A DNA stretch of 64,000 nt, taken from a marine actinobacterium PHSC20C1 (lineage in GTDB: Bacteria; Actinomycetota; Actinomycetes; Actinomycetales; Microbacteriaceae). Shown here piece by piece: positions 8,391-15,325 of the stretch (position 1 is its first letter; every line of letters begins with the position of its first letter). Below the pieces are notes generated by a model, which did not search any database, was not told where the DNA came from, and saw nothing but the letters and a program-made list of their open reading frames with translations. A program made the translations under genes and the position numbers. The stretch spans positions 482,577-546,576 of the forward strand of contig CH672415.1 in NCBI GenBank assembly GCA_000153145.1. The letters are read 5' to 3'.

Positions 8391-9650
8391 TCATAGATTG
8401 TTGGTTCTCTTGAGAACTGAAGAAACGACATCGCTGCTGGTTTGTAAACCTCGCGAGATTGCAAAGCCGCTGGCAAGAACGCTTCCGACTAAGGCAATGA
8501 TCAGGAGTGCGATGGCTGCGAAAGTGAGGCTGCTCGCTCCAATCCACCCGGCAACCGGGTAGGTAATGAGGAAGCAGGCGTGGGAGAGCGCGAACTGGGC
8601 TGTGTAGACAAGGTTGCGGCTGGCGGGGGTGGAGGCATCAGCGAGTAGTCGTGCTGATGGCGTACCAACCAGCGAAGTACCCATGCCGAGAACCAGCCAA
8701 GTGGCCAGAAGCCAACCCCATCCGGCAGTCATTGTTGTGGCTGCAGCTGTCACGACGACAGCAGAAACGAGCCCGGCGCTGACGAACACCATGCCAGCAA
8801 TCATGGTGCGGATGACGCCAATGCGAGCTGCAAGCCAGGGAACGTTGAGCGCGACTATTAGTGAACCGACTCCGTAGCTGGCCAACGTTATCGCGAGGGC
8901 TGCATCGTTGAGTCCGAATACGCTTCGGGCATACACAACGGAATTGACGAGCACGATTGCGGCCCCAGCGGCAACCACCACGTTGGCCAGCATGAGAAAT
9001 TGCAGCGTTGTTGTGCGCGCAAAGATTGTTATTCCGAGGGGGAGTCGTTGCCAGAAAGAAGTCGGGCTCGACTCGGCAGCGTGAGGCGGAAATTTCGATG
9101 CGATCACGAGGACTGCTGACGTAGCGAAACCTGCGGCTGTACCCACGAACAAATTGCTATAGCTGACCAGCGTAAGTAGTGCGGCCGCGATCATGGGACT
9201 AACAAGAGACTCAAGGTCGTATGCCAGTCGGGACAGTGACAACGCCCGAGTGTAGTCCCGAGAATCAGGCAACACTGCCGGAATGAGGGACTGAAACGCT
9301 GGGGTGAACGTTGCCGATGCAGACTGAAGAACAAATACCAGTAGGTAGATCTGCCAGGTCTCTGTCACAAAGGGCAGCATGAGCGCGATTGCCAGCCGTG
9401 CCAGATCTGCCGCAACGAGGACCGCTTTCTTGGGCATCCGATCCACGATGGCTGCGACGAGCGGGGCAACTCCCACATAGGCCACCATTTTTATGGTGAG
9501 TGCTGTTCCGAGGACTGCCCCTGCCGCGTCTCCGGCTAGGTCGAAGGCTAATAGGCCAAGAGCGACAGTGAGCAAGCCGGTGCCCAATAACGCAATCACC
9601 TGCGCTGAAAATAATCGTGCGTAGGTGCTGTTGCGGAGTACCCGCAGCAT
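8391..9650 (-). CDS. MFS transporter (efflux type)
   Basis: A 419-residue 12-helix major facilitator protein of the drug/metal-efflux type. The loop between helices 2 and 3 carries IVDRMPKKAVLVAADLAR, a version of the conserved DRxGRK/R cytoplasmic motif. The start codon overlaps the stop of the upstream ArsR gene (TAATG), so translation is coupled and the protein is very probably controlled by that repressor. The exported substrate is therefore likely to be a metal or metalloid, or a compound recognised by the ArsR protein; this follows from context only. Confidence 0.85.
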   Translation of the reverse strand: MLRVLRNSTYARLFSAQVIALLGTGLLTVALGLLAFDLAGDAAGAVLGTALTIKMVAYVGVAPLVAAIVDRMPKKAVLVAADLARLAIALMLPFVTETWQIYLLVFVLQSASATFTPAFQSLIPAVLPDSRDYTRALSLSRLAYDLESLVSPMIAAALLTLVSYSNLFVGTAAGFATSAVLVIASKFPPHAAESSPTSFWQRLPLGITIFARTTTLQFLMLANVVVAAGAAIVLVNSVVYARSVFGLNDAALAITLASYGVGSLIVALNVPWLAARIGVIRTMIAGMVFVSAGLVSAVVVTAAATTMTAGWGWLLATWLVLGMGTSLVGTPSARLLADASTPASRNLVYTAQFALSHACFLITYPVAGWIGASSLTFAAIALLIIALVGSVLASGFAISRGLQTSSDVVSSVLKRTNNL

Positions 9651-10021
9651 TAGTTAGGGTCCGTTGGCTCAATCCGCGACGTGCGGTGGTGAGCTGGTTC
9701 AGAACTCAAGGAGTGTTCGGCTTGGAAAATTGCTTCGCTCACCAACTGACTGGCATGCTCGTTGGCAAGGCGGTAAAAGATCTTTGTGCCGTCTTGGCGA
9801 GTGTGAACGATTCGCGCTAGTCGCAGCTTCGCTAGATGTTGCGAAACGGATGCCGGTGACTTGCCGACGATATCCGACAGGTGGCTCACGGAGAGTTCGT
9901 TGCTCCTCAGGGCCAGGATAATTCGCACGCGAGTCGCATCTGCGAGCATCGAAAAGACTTCGACCGCCAGTTCGACGGAGGCGTACTCCGAATTGGTCGA
10001 ACCATCGTTATCTGCATTCAT
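9650..10021 (-). CDS. ArsR/SmtB-family repressor
   Basis: A 123-residue winged-helix regulator. The fold is visible as VFSMLADATRVRIILAL (helices 1-2), the HTH ELSVSHLSDIVGKSPASVSQHLAKLRLARIV split over residues 43-73, and the wing HTRQDGTKIFYRL. There is no CxCxxC in the recognition helix, so it is not an ArsR or CadC type-1 site. In the last helix (ANEHASQLVSEAIFQAEH) the NmtR/CzrA alpha-5 ligands D-x-H-x10-H-x2-H read N-x-H-x10-Q-x2-H, so only part of the site is conserved. It heads the MFS-permease operon and is divergent from pxpA. Confidence 0.87.
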   Translation of the reverse strand: MNADNDGSTNSEYASVELAVEVFSMLADATRVRIILALRSNELSVSHLSDIVGKSPASVSQHLAKLRLARIVHTRQDGTKIFYRLANEHASQLVSEAIFQAEHSLSSEPAHHRTSRIEPTDPN

Positions 10022-10053
10022 ACGCAGATAGTAGCATTTATCATTGCGGGCGA

Positions 10054-10081
10054 TTGAGGTGCCACCTTCAATGTGGATAGT
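10054..10081 (+). promoter_or_regulatory. Candidate promoter of the pxpABC operon
   Basis: TTGAGG at 10054-10059, a 16-bp spacer and GATAGT at 10076-10081 form a reasonable housekeeping promoter. The -10 ends 8 bases before the GTG start of pxpA and no clear ribosome binding site is present, which fits a leaderless transcript. It shares the intergenic region with the divergent arsR gene. Confidence 0.45.
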
Positions 10082-10089
10082 CTTCCCGT

Positions 10090-10857
10090 GTGAGCGCTAT
10101 CGATCTTAACAGCGACCTTGGCGAGTGGGATCTCGACGAGGAGCTTCCGGGTGCCATCGTTCCAGACGAGGCCGAGATGTTCCGTCTCGTCACGAGTGCG
10201 AACGTCGCAGCAGGCTTCCACGCTGGCGGTGCCGAAAGTATGCTTGCCAGCGCTCGACTGGCGTTCACGCACGACGTCAGTCTTGGCGTGCATCCGTCAT
10301 ACCGTGACCGAGATGGCTTGGGGAGGCGCGCACAGGAAATCAGCTCCGCACTCCTCATTCGTGAAATTTTAGAACAGGTCGAATCGCTCAACGTAGCGGC
10401 GACAGTGGCAGGAACGTTCGTACGGTATATGAAGCCCCATGGTGCTCTCTACAACCGCATAGCAGTCGACAATGTACAGGCGGATGCAGTGGCTCGCGCC
10501 TCGAAAGAAGCACACTTGCCGCTGTTGGGACTCGCTGGAACCGCTATTCATCGTGCCGCAGATCGTCATGGCGTGCAGTTTTTTCGCGAAGCATTCGTCG
10601 ACCGTGCCTACCTTGTGGACGGCACTTTGGCGCCGCGCTCGATGCCCGGCGCCGTAATTACTGATCCCGCAATGGCAGGGGAGCGGGCGGTTGAGATGGC
10701 GCTCGAAGGTAGGGTCTTGGCGATCGATGGCAGCTCGCTCACCGTCGAATTGGACTCGCTTTGTGTCCACGGAGACACTCCGGGCGCCGTCGTCATGGCG
10801 TCGGCTGCGCGAACGATGCTCACGGACGCAGGTCTCGCGATTCGGTCGTTCGCATGA
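10090..10857 (+). CDS. pxpA: 5-oxoprolinase subunit A (LamB/YcsF family)
   Basis: A 255-residue LamB/YcsF protein, the subunit of the bacterial ATP-dependent 5-oxoprolinase (PxpABC) that opens 5-oxo-L-proline (pyroglutamate) to glutamate in the cytoplasm. Family blocks are IDLNSDLGEWDLDEELPG at the N-terminus, TSANVAAGFHAGG (about 35-47), GVHPSYRDRDGLGRR (about 66-80), MKPHGALYN (about 114) and LCVHGDTPGAV near the C-terminus. The GTG start is set by the conserved N-terminal strand. The gene overlaps pxpB by four bases (ATGA), and the three pxp genes form a coupled operon. Length is normal. Confidence 0.93.
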   Translation: MSAIDLNSDLGEWDLDEELPGAIVPDEAEMFRLVTSANVAAGFHAGGAESMLASARLAFTHDVSLGVHPSYRDRDGLGRRAQEISSALLIREILEQVESLNVAATVAGTFVRYMKPHGALYNRIAVDNVQADAVARASKEAHLPLLGLAGTAIHRAADRHGVQFFREAFVDRAYLVDGTLAPRSMPGAVITDPAMAGERAVEMALEGRVLAIDGSSLTVELDSLCVHGDTPGAVVMASAARTMLTDAGLAIRSFA

Positions 10858-11480
10858 AAATCCTTCCTTTCGGTGACCGCGCACTCTTGGCGGAGTTCAG
10901 CAACCTCGACCAGACGATGAGGGCTTTTAGAGCATTCGGGGTCGCTCGTGCGCCAGGGATCATCGAACTGATTCCGGCAGCTTCCACGGTGCTTGTTCGG
11001 CTCGACCCGAACAAGCTCTCGCTGCGTGCGGCGGAGCAATGGGTAACGGATACATACGGGCGCGCATCGAGAGTCGACACCGGGGGAGAGGTAGTGGACT
11101 CGAATGTGATCATTCCGGTGCGCTACAACGGTCCCGACCTTGCCCAGACAGCCTTAATGCTAGGGATCAGTGTCGCAGAGCTGATTTCCCGCCATTCGCA
11201 GGCTCAGTGGCGGTGCGCCTTCATCGGGTTCGTCCCTGGCTTTGCGTACCTTGCCAGCAAAGACGTTGATTTCGATGTGCCTCGGCGACACACTTCTCGG
11301 GCGACGGTTCCGCGAGGTTCAGTTGGTTTGGCGGGCGAGTTCACTGGTATCTACCCACGCAGCTCACCGGGAGGCTGGCAAATAATCGGAACGACACCGC
11401 TGGAGTTATGGAACGAATCTCACGACGATCCCGCGGCGATCACTCCGGGAATGACGGTGCGATTCGAGGTAGACACTTAA
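10854..11480 (+). CDS. pxpB: 5-oxoprolinase subunit B (KipI/PxpB family)
   Basis: A 208-residue protein of the carboxyltransferase domain 1 (KipI) family, the B subunit of PxpABC. The N-terminus MKILPFGDRALLAEF, the central CAFIGFVPGFAYL block and PRSSPGGWQIIGTTPLELW near the C-terminus are diagnostic. The ATG at 10854 overlaps the pxpA stop; a frame opening at 10761 adds an Arg-rich unrelated extension and is rejected. PxpB and PxpC form the catalytic complex that receives substrate from PxpA. Confidence 0.93.
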   Translation: MKILPFGDRALLAEFSNLDQTMRAFRAFGVARAPGIIELIPAASTVLVRLDPNKLSLRAAEQWVTDTYGRASRVDTGGEVVDSNVIIPVRYNGPDLAQTALMLGISVAELISRHSQAQWRCAFIGFVPGFAYLASKDVDFDVPRRHTSRATVPRGSVGLAGEFTGIYPRSSPGGWQIIGTTPLELWNESHDDPAAITPGMTVRFEVDT

Positions 11481-12352
11481 TGAACCAGCTGAATATCGTT
11501 CAACCGGGGCCTCTCACTCTCGTGCAAGATTTGGGGCGTCCTGGCTTGGCTCATCTCGGTGTTGGCGCATCGGGGGCTATGGATCGCGCTGCGTTCGCAC
11601 TAGCAAATCGTCTCGTTGGCAATGCACCGGATGCTGCTGGTCTCGAGATTCTCTTCGGTCCCGTCACGATCAGAGCCGAGGCCTCCGTTTGGGTTGCAGT
11701 GACAGGTGCTTGGGGAAATGTTTCGGTTGAAGGGCGTGAAGTTCCGCCGCATACCGCAACGCTAATCGGCCAAGGGGAGCCCCTTGTGCTCGGCGCGGCC
11801 GATCATGGCATTCGGTATTACGTGGCAGTTCGCGGAGGAATCGATGTGCCGCTCGTGCTTGGTTCGCGCTCGAGTGACTTACTCGCACGTCTCGGTCCGT
11901 CGCCGCTTGTCGCCGGCGAGGTGTTAAAAGTCGGTACTGCTGTCCAGGGCCCTGTGGCGCTCGTCGATGTTGTGCCGGTCGACGCACCATCAAACTCCCC
12001 GGTGACGCTCGAAGTGCGTCCCGGGCCGCGTCGCGACTGGTTCACTCCTGAGTCCTGGCGTGAATTGCTTGAGCGCGAGTGGATAGTGTCGCCCCGCTCG
12101 GATCGCACTGGCATCCGGCTTGAAGGTCCGGCCCTTGAACGAAGCGAGCAACGCGAATTGCCCAGTGAAGGGATGGTGCCCGGAGCTATCCAGGTGTCAC
12201 CGGATGGCGCACCGACGATACTCGCCGTTGATCATCCGGTAACCGGGGGATACCCGGTGATTGCGGTCATTACAGATGAATGGCTTGACTCGCTTGCGCA
12301 AGTACGACCAGGGCAGGGCATCCGTTTTCGGCTCGCTACAGGCCGAGGCTGA
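11480..12352 (+). CDS. pxpC: 5-oxoprolinase subunit C (KipA/PxpC family)
   Basis: A 290-residue carboxyltransferase domain 2 (biotin-dependent carboxyltransferase-like) protein. It shows the N-terminal block PGPLTLVQDLGRPGLAHLGV, the GAMDRAAFALANRLVGN helix and the C-terminal DHPVTGGYPVIAVI block. The ATG overlaps the pxpB stop by one base (TAATG); the frame opening at 11408 is upstream read-through. It completes the pxpABC set for salvage of 5-oxoproline. No terminator with a T-run is visible downstream. Confidence 0.93.
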   Translation: MNQLNIVQPGPLTLVQDLGRPGLAHLGVGASGAMDRAAFALANRLVGNAPDAAGLEILFGPVTIRAEASVWVAVTGAWGNVSVEGREVPPHTATLIGQGEPLVLGAADHGIRYYVAVRGGIDVPLVLGSRSSDLLARLGPSPLVAGEVLKVGTAVQGPVALVDVVPVDAPSNSPVTLEVRPGPRRDWFTPESWRELLEREWIVSPRSDRTGIRLEGPALERSEQRELPSEGMVPGAIQVSPDGAPTILAVDHPVTGGYPVIAVITDEWLDSLAQVRPGQGIRFRLATGRG

Positions 12353-12653
12353 GCGTTTCTCGTGAGGATGTCGTAAAGTTCGCGAGAACCGGTGAAGCGA
12401 ATAAGAAGTTCTCTCATTTATTCGAGTCGGGAACGATTCGCGTATGGGCTGCGAACGCTAAGGCGGCGCCGATTCGCTCGTACGTGAGTCAGTGGCGCCG
12501 TGAGAGATGCAGACATGCTGATCGGATGCCCGCAGGAGGCTGACGCGTGGGGGGCGGCGACATCTGGACAAGCTGACATAATGTGCATTATCGGAGACTT
12601 GAATGGGTCAGGAATTTCCAGCAGAGCTCGCGCTCAACAATACGGACCGCGGT
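12353..12653. other. Gene-poor gap between pxpC and sbtB (contains the dif-like site)
   Basis: This 301-bp stretch lies between the 3' ends of convergent genes pxpC and sbtB, where promoters are not required. A plus-strand frame is open from 12355 to a TGA at 12541-12543 with plausible amino acid composition (for example GEANKKFSHLFESGTIRVW) but has no ATG, GTG or TTG start before it and no ribosome binding site; it may be a remnant or chance. The Xer-type site at 12571-12598 is the only strong signal. No transposase, integrase or tRNA is present. Confidence 0.5.
12571..12598 (-). other. dif: dif-like XerC/XerD recombination site
   Basis: Read on the minus strand, 28 bp split exactly into an 11-bp XerC-like arm GTCTCCGATAA, a 6-bp centre TGCACA and an 11-bp XerD-like arm TTATGTCAGCT. 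The XerD arm begins TTATGT as in E. coli dif (TTATGTTAAAT), and the XerC arm ends in the conserved ATAA. The inner part is an inverted repeat (ATAATG and CATTAT around a 2-bp centre). The architecture and inner bases fit chromosomal dif sites and the general actinobacterial pattern (CCGATAAT and TTATGTCA). It may be the chromosome dimer resolution site, which would place this window at the replication terminus, or an attachment site used by an element that exploits Xer. Confidence 0.65.
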
Positions 12654-12956
12654 TTAGAATTTCTCCGATCGAAGCACGTCGATGTTGCTCATGAATAGGA
12701 TCATGGCGTAGTCGTCGTAATAATGCTCCCGAAGATAACTGGCGATTGCCGTGGCCGTCTCAGCGTCACACACAATCTCGATGCGGATGTTGCTGTTTGC
12801 CTCCCAACCGGCATCTCGCACGCCTCGACTTCCTTTGCCGCGGGCATCGGTGATTGTGTATCCGTGCGCATTCAACCGATCCAGATCGCGGACGAGCGTG
12901 CTCTCGAGCGCTGCTTCGGTAATAACGGTCAGAAGTTTGCGGGTATGGCTGTGCAT
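12654..12956 (-). CDS. sbtB: PII-like protein, SbtB family
   Basis: A 100-residue PII-fold protein encoded directly after the SbtA-family permease. The first strand RKLLTVITEAALESTLVRDL, the AHGYTITDARGKGSRGVRDAG segment (strand 2 and T-loop) and the RIEIVCDAETATAIASYLRE helix match SbtB proteins. SbtB binds adenine nucleotides and gates its partner permease. There is no C-terminal Cys motif (CGPxGC R-loop) as in some cyanobacterial SbtB. The start chosen has AGAGG nine bases upstream; the ATG at 12965, which would overlap the permease stop as ATGA, is an alternative. Confidence 0.85.
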   Translation of the reverse strand: MHSHTRKLLTVITEAALESTLVRDLDRLNAHGYTITDARGKGSRGVRDAGWEANSNIRIEIVCDAETATAIASYLREHYYDDYAMILFMSNIDVLRSEKF

Positions 12957-12961
12957 GTGTC

Positions 12962-13906
12962 TCATCCTCTCGCGAATGTATGTACCCACTCGGCGAGCCC
13001 ATAGTAAATCGGGATACCGAGCAGCACATTGAACGGAAACGTGATTCCCAGCGCCGCGGACAGCGACAGTGTGGGGTTGGCCTCCGGTACGGAAATGCGC
13101 ATCGCCGCCGGTACCGCGATGTAGGAAGCGCTAGCGGCCAGCGTGGCGAGGATCGCCGTGCCACCGACGGACAGGTCCAGAGTCCACCCCAGCCCGACCC
13201 CAACCAGTGCCGAAAACAGTGGCATCCCAATTCCAAAGGCGATCAGAAACGGACCATAGAGGCGAAGGCTGCCTAACTGTTTAGCGGTGATCAGCCCCAT
13301 CTCGAGCAAAAACACGGCGAGGAATCCCTTGAAGAGATCGAAGAAGAGCGGCTCGATTGGTTTCAGCCCCTCCGGCCCGGCGGCCCAACCGATGAGCAAT
13401 CCCCCGAGCAATAGGACAATCCCTTTGCCCAGAAACACCTCGTGCGCCACGGACTTCCAGCGCGTCTCGCGCGAGAGGCCTCGCGCGAGAACGATTCCTA
13501 CGAGGATGGCTGGCACCTCCAGCATGACCAGGAGCAGCGGCATGTGTTCTTCGAACGCAATCTGCCGGCTGCCGAGGTAAGCAACCACCACAGCGAATGT
13601 TCCGACACTCACCGAGCCGTAGTGCGCGGCGATGGAAGCCGCATCCGCGCGCGTGAAGCGCCCCAGATACCGCAACACGGGGAACGCGACCAGTGTGAGC
13701 ACGAAACCCATAGCAATGACGGCCAGCATGTGCGGCAACAGGCTGGCGAAAGGCTGCTTGGCGAGCTCAACGCCGCCCTTCAGGCCGATCGCGAGCAATA
13801 AAACGATACTGACAAATTCGTACACGGCCGCCGGAAGGCGTAGCTCCGACCGCAGCAGCCCGGCGACTGCTCCAAGCAGGAAGAAGAGAATGATGGGATC
13901 GATCAC
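12962..13906 (-). CDS. sbtA: SbtA-family sodium-dependent bicarbonate permease
   Basis: A 314-residue membrane protein with about 10 helices in two inverted halves. It opens MIDPIILFFLLGAVAGLLRSELRLP, and contains HYGSVSVGTFAVV (about residue 94), and FLLEMGLITAKQ (about 198), all typical of the SbtA/DUF897 family, which imports bicarbonate with sodium in cyanobacteria. Adjacent sbtB supports the assignment. In heterotrophs the physiological role is less certain and may be bicarbonate supply for carboxylases. Expression probably depends on the repeat-rich region upstream and the divergent winged-helix gene. Confidence 0.88.
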   Translation of the reverse strand: MIDPIILFFLLGAVAGLLRSELRLPAAVYEFVSIVLLLAIGLKGGVELAKQPFASLLPHMLAVIAMGFVLTLVAFPVLRYLGRFTRADAASIAAHYGSVSVGTFAVVVAYLGSRQIAFEEHMPLLLVMLEVPAILVGIVLARGLSRETRWKSVAHEVFLGKGIVLLLGGLLIGWAAGPEGLKPIEPLFFDLFKGFLAVFLLEMGLITAKQLGSLRLYGPFLIAFGIGMPLFSALVGVGLGWTLDLSVGGTAILATLAASASYIAVPAAMRISVPEANPTLSLSAALGITFPFNVLLGIPIYYGLAEWVHTFARG

Positions 13907-13989
13907 GTTGTGGCTCTCTTATGTGAAATTGCCCGTTGTTTGACGGTGAACCGCGACCCCAGTGGCGAGCACGCCCCTGATGCACGAAG

Positions 13990-14055
13990 TGTAATACACG
14001 CTATAGAATACACGCTAAGTATAGCCGGTATTACATAACGCGTGTCAACTATGAT
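13990..14055. promoter_or_regulatory. Repeat-rich operator region between sbtA and the wHTH gene
   Basis: Within the 155-bp divergent region there is a perfect inverted repeat TGTAATAC (13990-13997) and GTATTACA (14028-14035), an inner pair CTATA (14001-14005) and TATAG (14020-14024), and a direct repeat AATACACGCTA at 13993-14003 and 14007-14017 (14-bp period). TATGAT at 14050-14055 is a likely -10 for the plus-strand gene, ending 6 bases before its ATG. Such packed dyads suggest binding of a dimeric regulator controlling both sides, most simply the adjacent winged-helix protein. Confidence 0.6.
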
Positions 14056-14061
14056 GAAACG

Positions 14062-14346
14062 ATGGCTGACTGGACGTTTCTCACCAACCACGCGCACGTT
14101 CTGTTGTGTGTCTCGAAGGATTCAGGGATGCGGCTGCGGGACATCGCGGAGGCAGTAGGCATCACCGAACGTGCCGCCCAGCGCATCATTGCCGAGCTCG
14201 TCGCCGACGGTTACCTCACACGAGAGCGCGACGGCCGGCGCAACCGGTACCAGCTTTACCCCGAGTTGCCGCTTCGGCATCCCTTGGAGCGCAACCACCA
14301 GATCGGTGAGCTTCTCATGACGCTTGGATCCGACCAGCACTCCTAG
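14062..14346 (+). CDS. Winged helix-turn-helix regulator divergent from sbtAB
   Basis: A 94-residue protein with one MarR/ArsR-like winged helix: DIAEAVGITERAAQRIIAEL (residues 27-46) is the HTH and DGYLTRERDGRRNRYQL (about 49-65) the wing. The remaining C-terminus is a short helix, too small for a ligand domain, so it may work as a dimer with no effector pocket or respond through another partner. The start lies 6 bases after a -10 TATGAT with no ribosome binding site, suggesting a leaderless mRNA. Position and orientation make it the obvious candidate regulator of sbtAB and of itself. Confidence 0.82.
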   Translation: MADWTFLTNHAHVLLCVSKDSGMRLRDIAEAVGITERAAQRIIAELVADGYLTRERDGRRNRYQLYPELPLRHPLERNHQIGELLMTLGSDQHS

Positions 14347-14376
14347 CAACTGCGGTCGAAGTTTCAATCACTGCGA

Positions 14377-14859
14377 CTACGTGGCGGTTCTCTCCGTCGC
14401 GAGATATCGGGTGATCGCCTCAGCAGCGGTCTGGTGGTCGATCGTGTCAGGTTCGCCGGACATCGTTATTGTTCCGACAATCGTGCCGTCCACTCGCAGT
14501 GGAATGGAGCCGCCATGACCCTTCATTCGGTCATGGTCCAGATCGAGATCAATGAACTCGGTCCCTGCCTCCACGTGACGAAGGCGCACCAGCAGCGACG
14601 GCTCACCGAAGTGCCGTGCCGCTGCGGCCTTTCCCGCCAGCCACGGGTTGTTGTCGGGACCGGATGATCCGAGCTTCGCCCGAAACACCAGATCGTCGCC
14701 GAGCACGATATCTACGGCGAGATTCAGCTTCCATTCGCGAATCACCTCGACCGCCTGAAGGCCGAGCGCGACGGCGTCATCGTTCGTGAAGTGGGTAAAT
14801 TGAAGACTATTCAGTGGTTCCAGATCGGCGACGGTATACGCGGGTTCAGGGCGAGTCAT
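14377..14859 (-). CDS. UPF0303 / heme-degrading-domain family protein
   Basis: A 160-residue protein of the UPF0303 (YBR137W-like, GlcG/HbpS-type fold) family. The blocks FTNDDAVALGLQAVEVI, DNNPWLAGKAAAARHF and KGHGGSIPLRVDGTIVGTIT are characteristic. Members are small cytoplasmic proteins sometimes annotated as heme-degrading-domain proteins, but no activity is firmly established for this branch. Its start overlaps the stop of the NUDIX gene by four bases, so the two are coupled. Confidence 0.82.
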   Translation of the reverse strand: MTRPEPAYTVADLEPLNSLQFTHFTNDDAVALGLQAVEVIREWKLNLAVDIVLGDDLVFRAKLGSSGPDNNPWLAGKAAAARHFGEPSLLVRLRHVEAGTEFIDLDLDHDRMKGHGGSIPLRVDGTIVGTITMSGEPDTIDHQTAAEAITRYLATERTAT

Positions 14860-15320
14860 GGCAGTTCGTGTTCGTGCTCGGGATACGCAATCTCAACGAG
14901 CTCGGCTGGTTCATAGGTATCGCTGGTGGCGGCAAGCTCCTCTCCCGTCCACCAGCGGTGTGTGAGCACGTCGACGCGCTCGTCGTCGGTCCACAGTTCG
15001 CTCGAGGGCTCAAAGGCGTCGACGACGAGCCTGAAAAACTCAGCGTGACCGGTGTCGTGATCGGCGGCGTCCCACTGGACGGCAAAATCGTGTGCCCAAA
15101 CCGGTGCGCCGAGGTCAGCGACGAGCAGTCCTGTCTCTTCATACAACTCGCGGATCGCGGCCTGAAGGTGCGACTCCCCCTTGTCCACTCCCCCGCCGGG
15201 CGTCAGCCAACGCGCCACACCGCTGGAGTCTGGCGCCTTGGTGAGGAACAGCAGGATGCGGCCGTCTCGATCGAACAGGAGTACCCGGCTGGTGAGCCGG
15301 TTGACCCCAGTGACCGTCAC
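14856..15320 (-). CDS. NUDIX hydrolase
   Basis: A 154-residue Nudix protein. The complete Nudix box runs from GGGVDKGESH through AAIRELYEETGL (about residues 42-66) with the REUxEExGU core REL-YEETGL intact, so the metal-dependent pyrophosphohydrolase should be active. The N-terminus (TSRVLLFDRDGRILLFLT) and the W-rich region AHDFAVQWDAADHD resemble actinobacterial housekeeping Nudix enzymes acting on nucleoside diphosphate derivatives; the substrate is not predictable. It starts the two-gene unit with UPF0303 and lies 5 bp after the SDR gene. Confidence 0.88.
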   Translation of the reverse strand: MTVTGVNRLTSRVLLFDRDGRILLFLTKAPDSSGVARWLTPGGGVDKGESHLQAAIRELYEETGLLVADLGAPVWAHDFAVQWDAADHDTGHAEFFRLVVDAFEPSSELWTDDERVDVLTHRWWTGEELAATSDTYEPAELVEIAYPEHEHELP

Positions 15321-15325
15321 CGGAT

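Noticed and set aside
8344..8547. N-terminal extension of the APC permease
   Set aside because: It overlaps the MFS gene, is soluble and unrelated; a good ribosome binding site precedes the ATG at 8343.
12500..12694. 64-codon frame spanning the dif-like site
   Set aside because: No ribosome binding site, no recognisable similarity, and it runs into the convergent sbtB gene.
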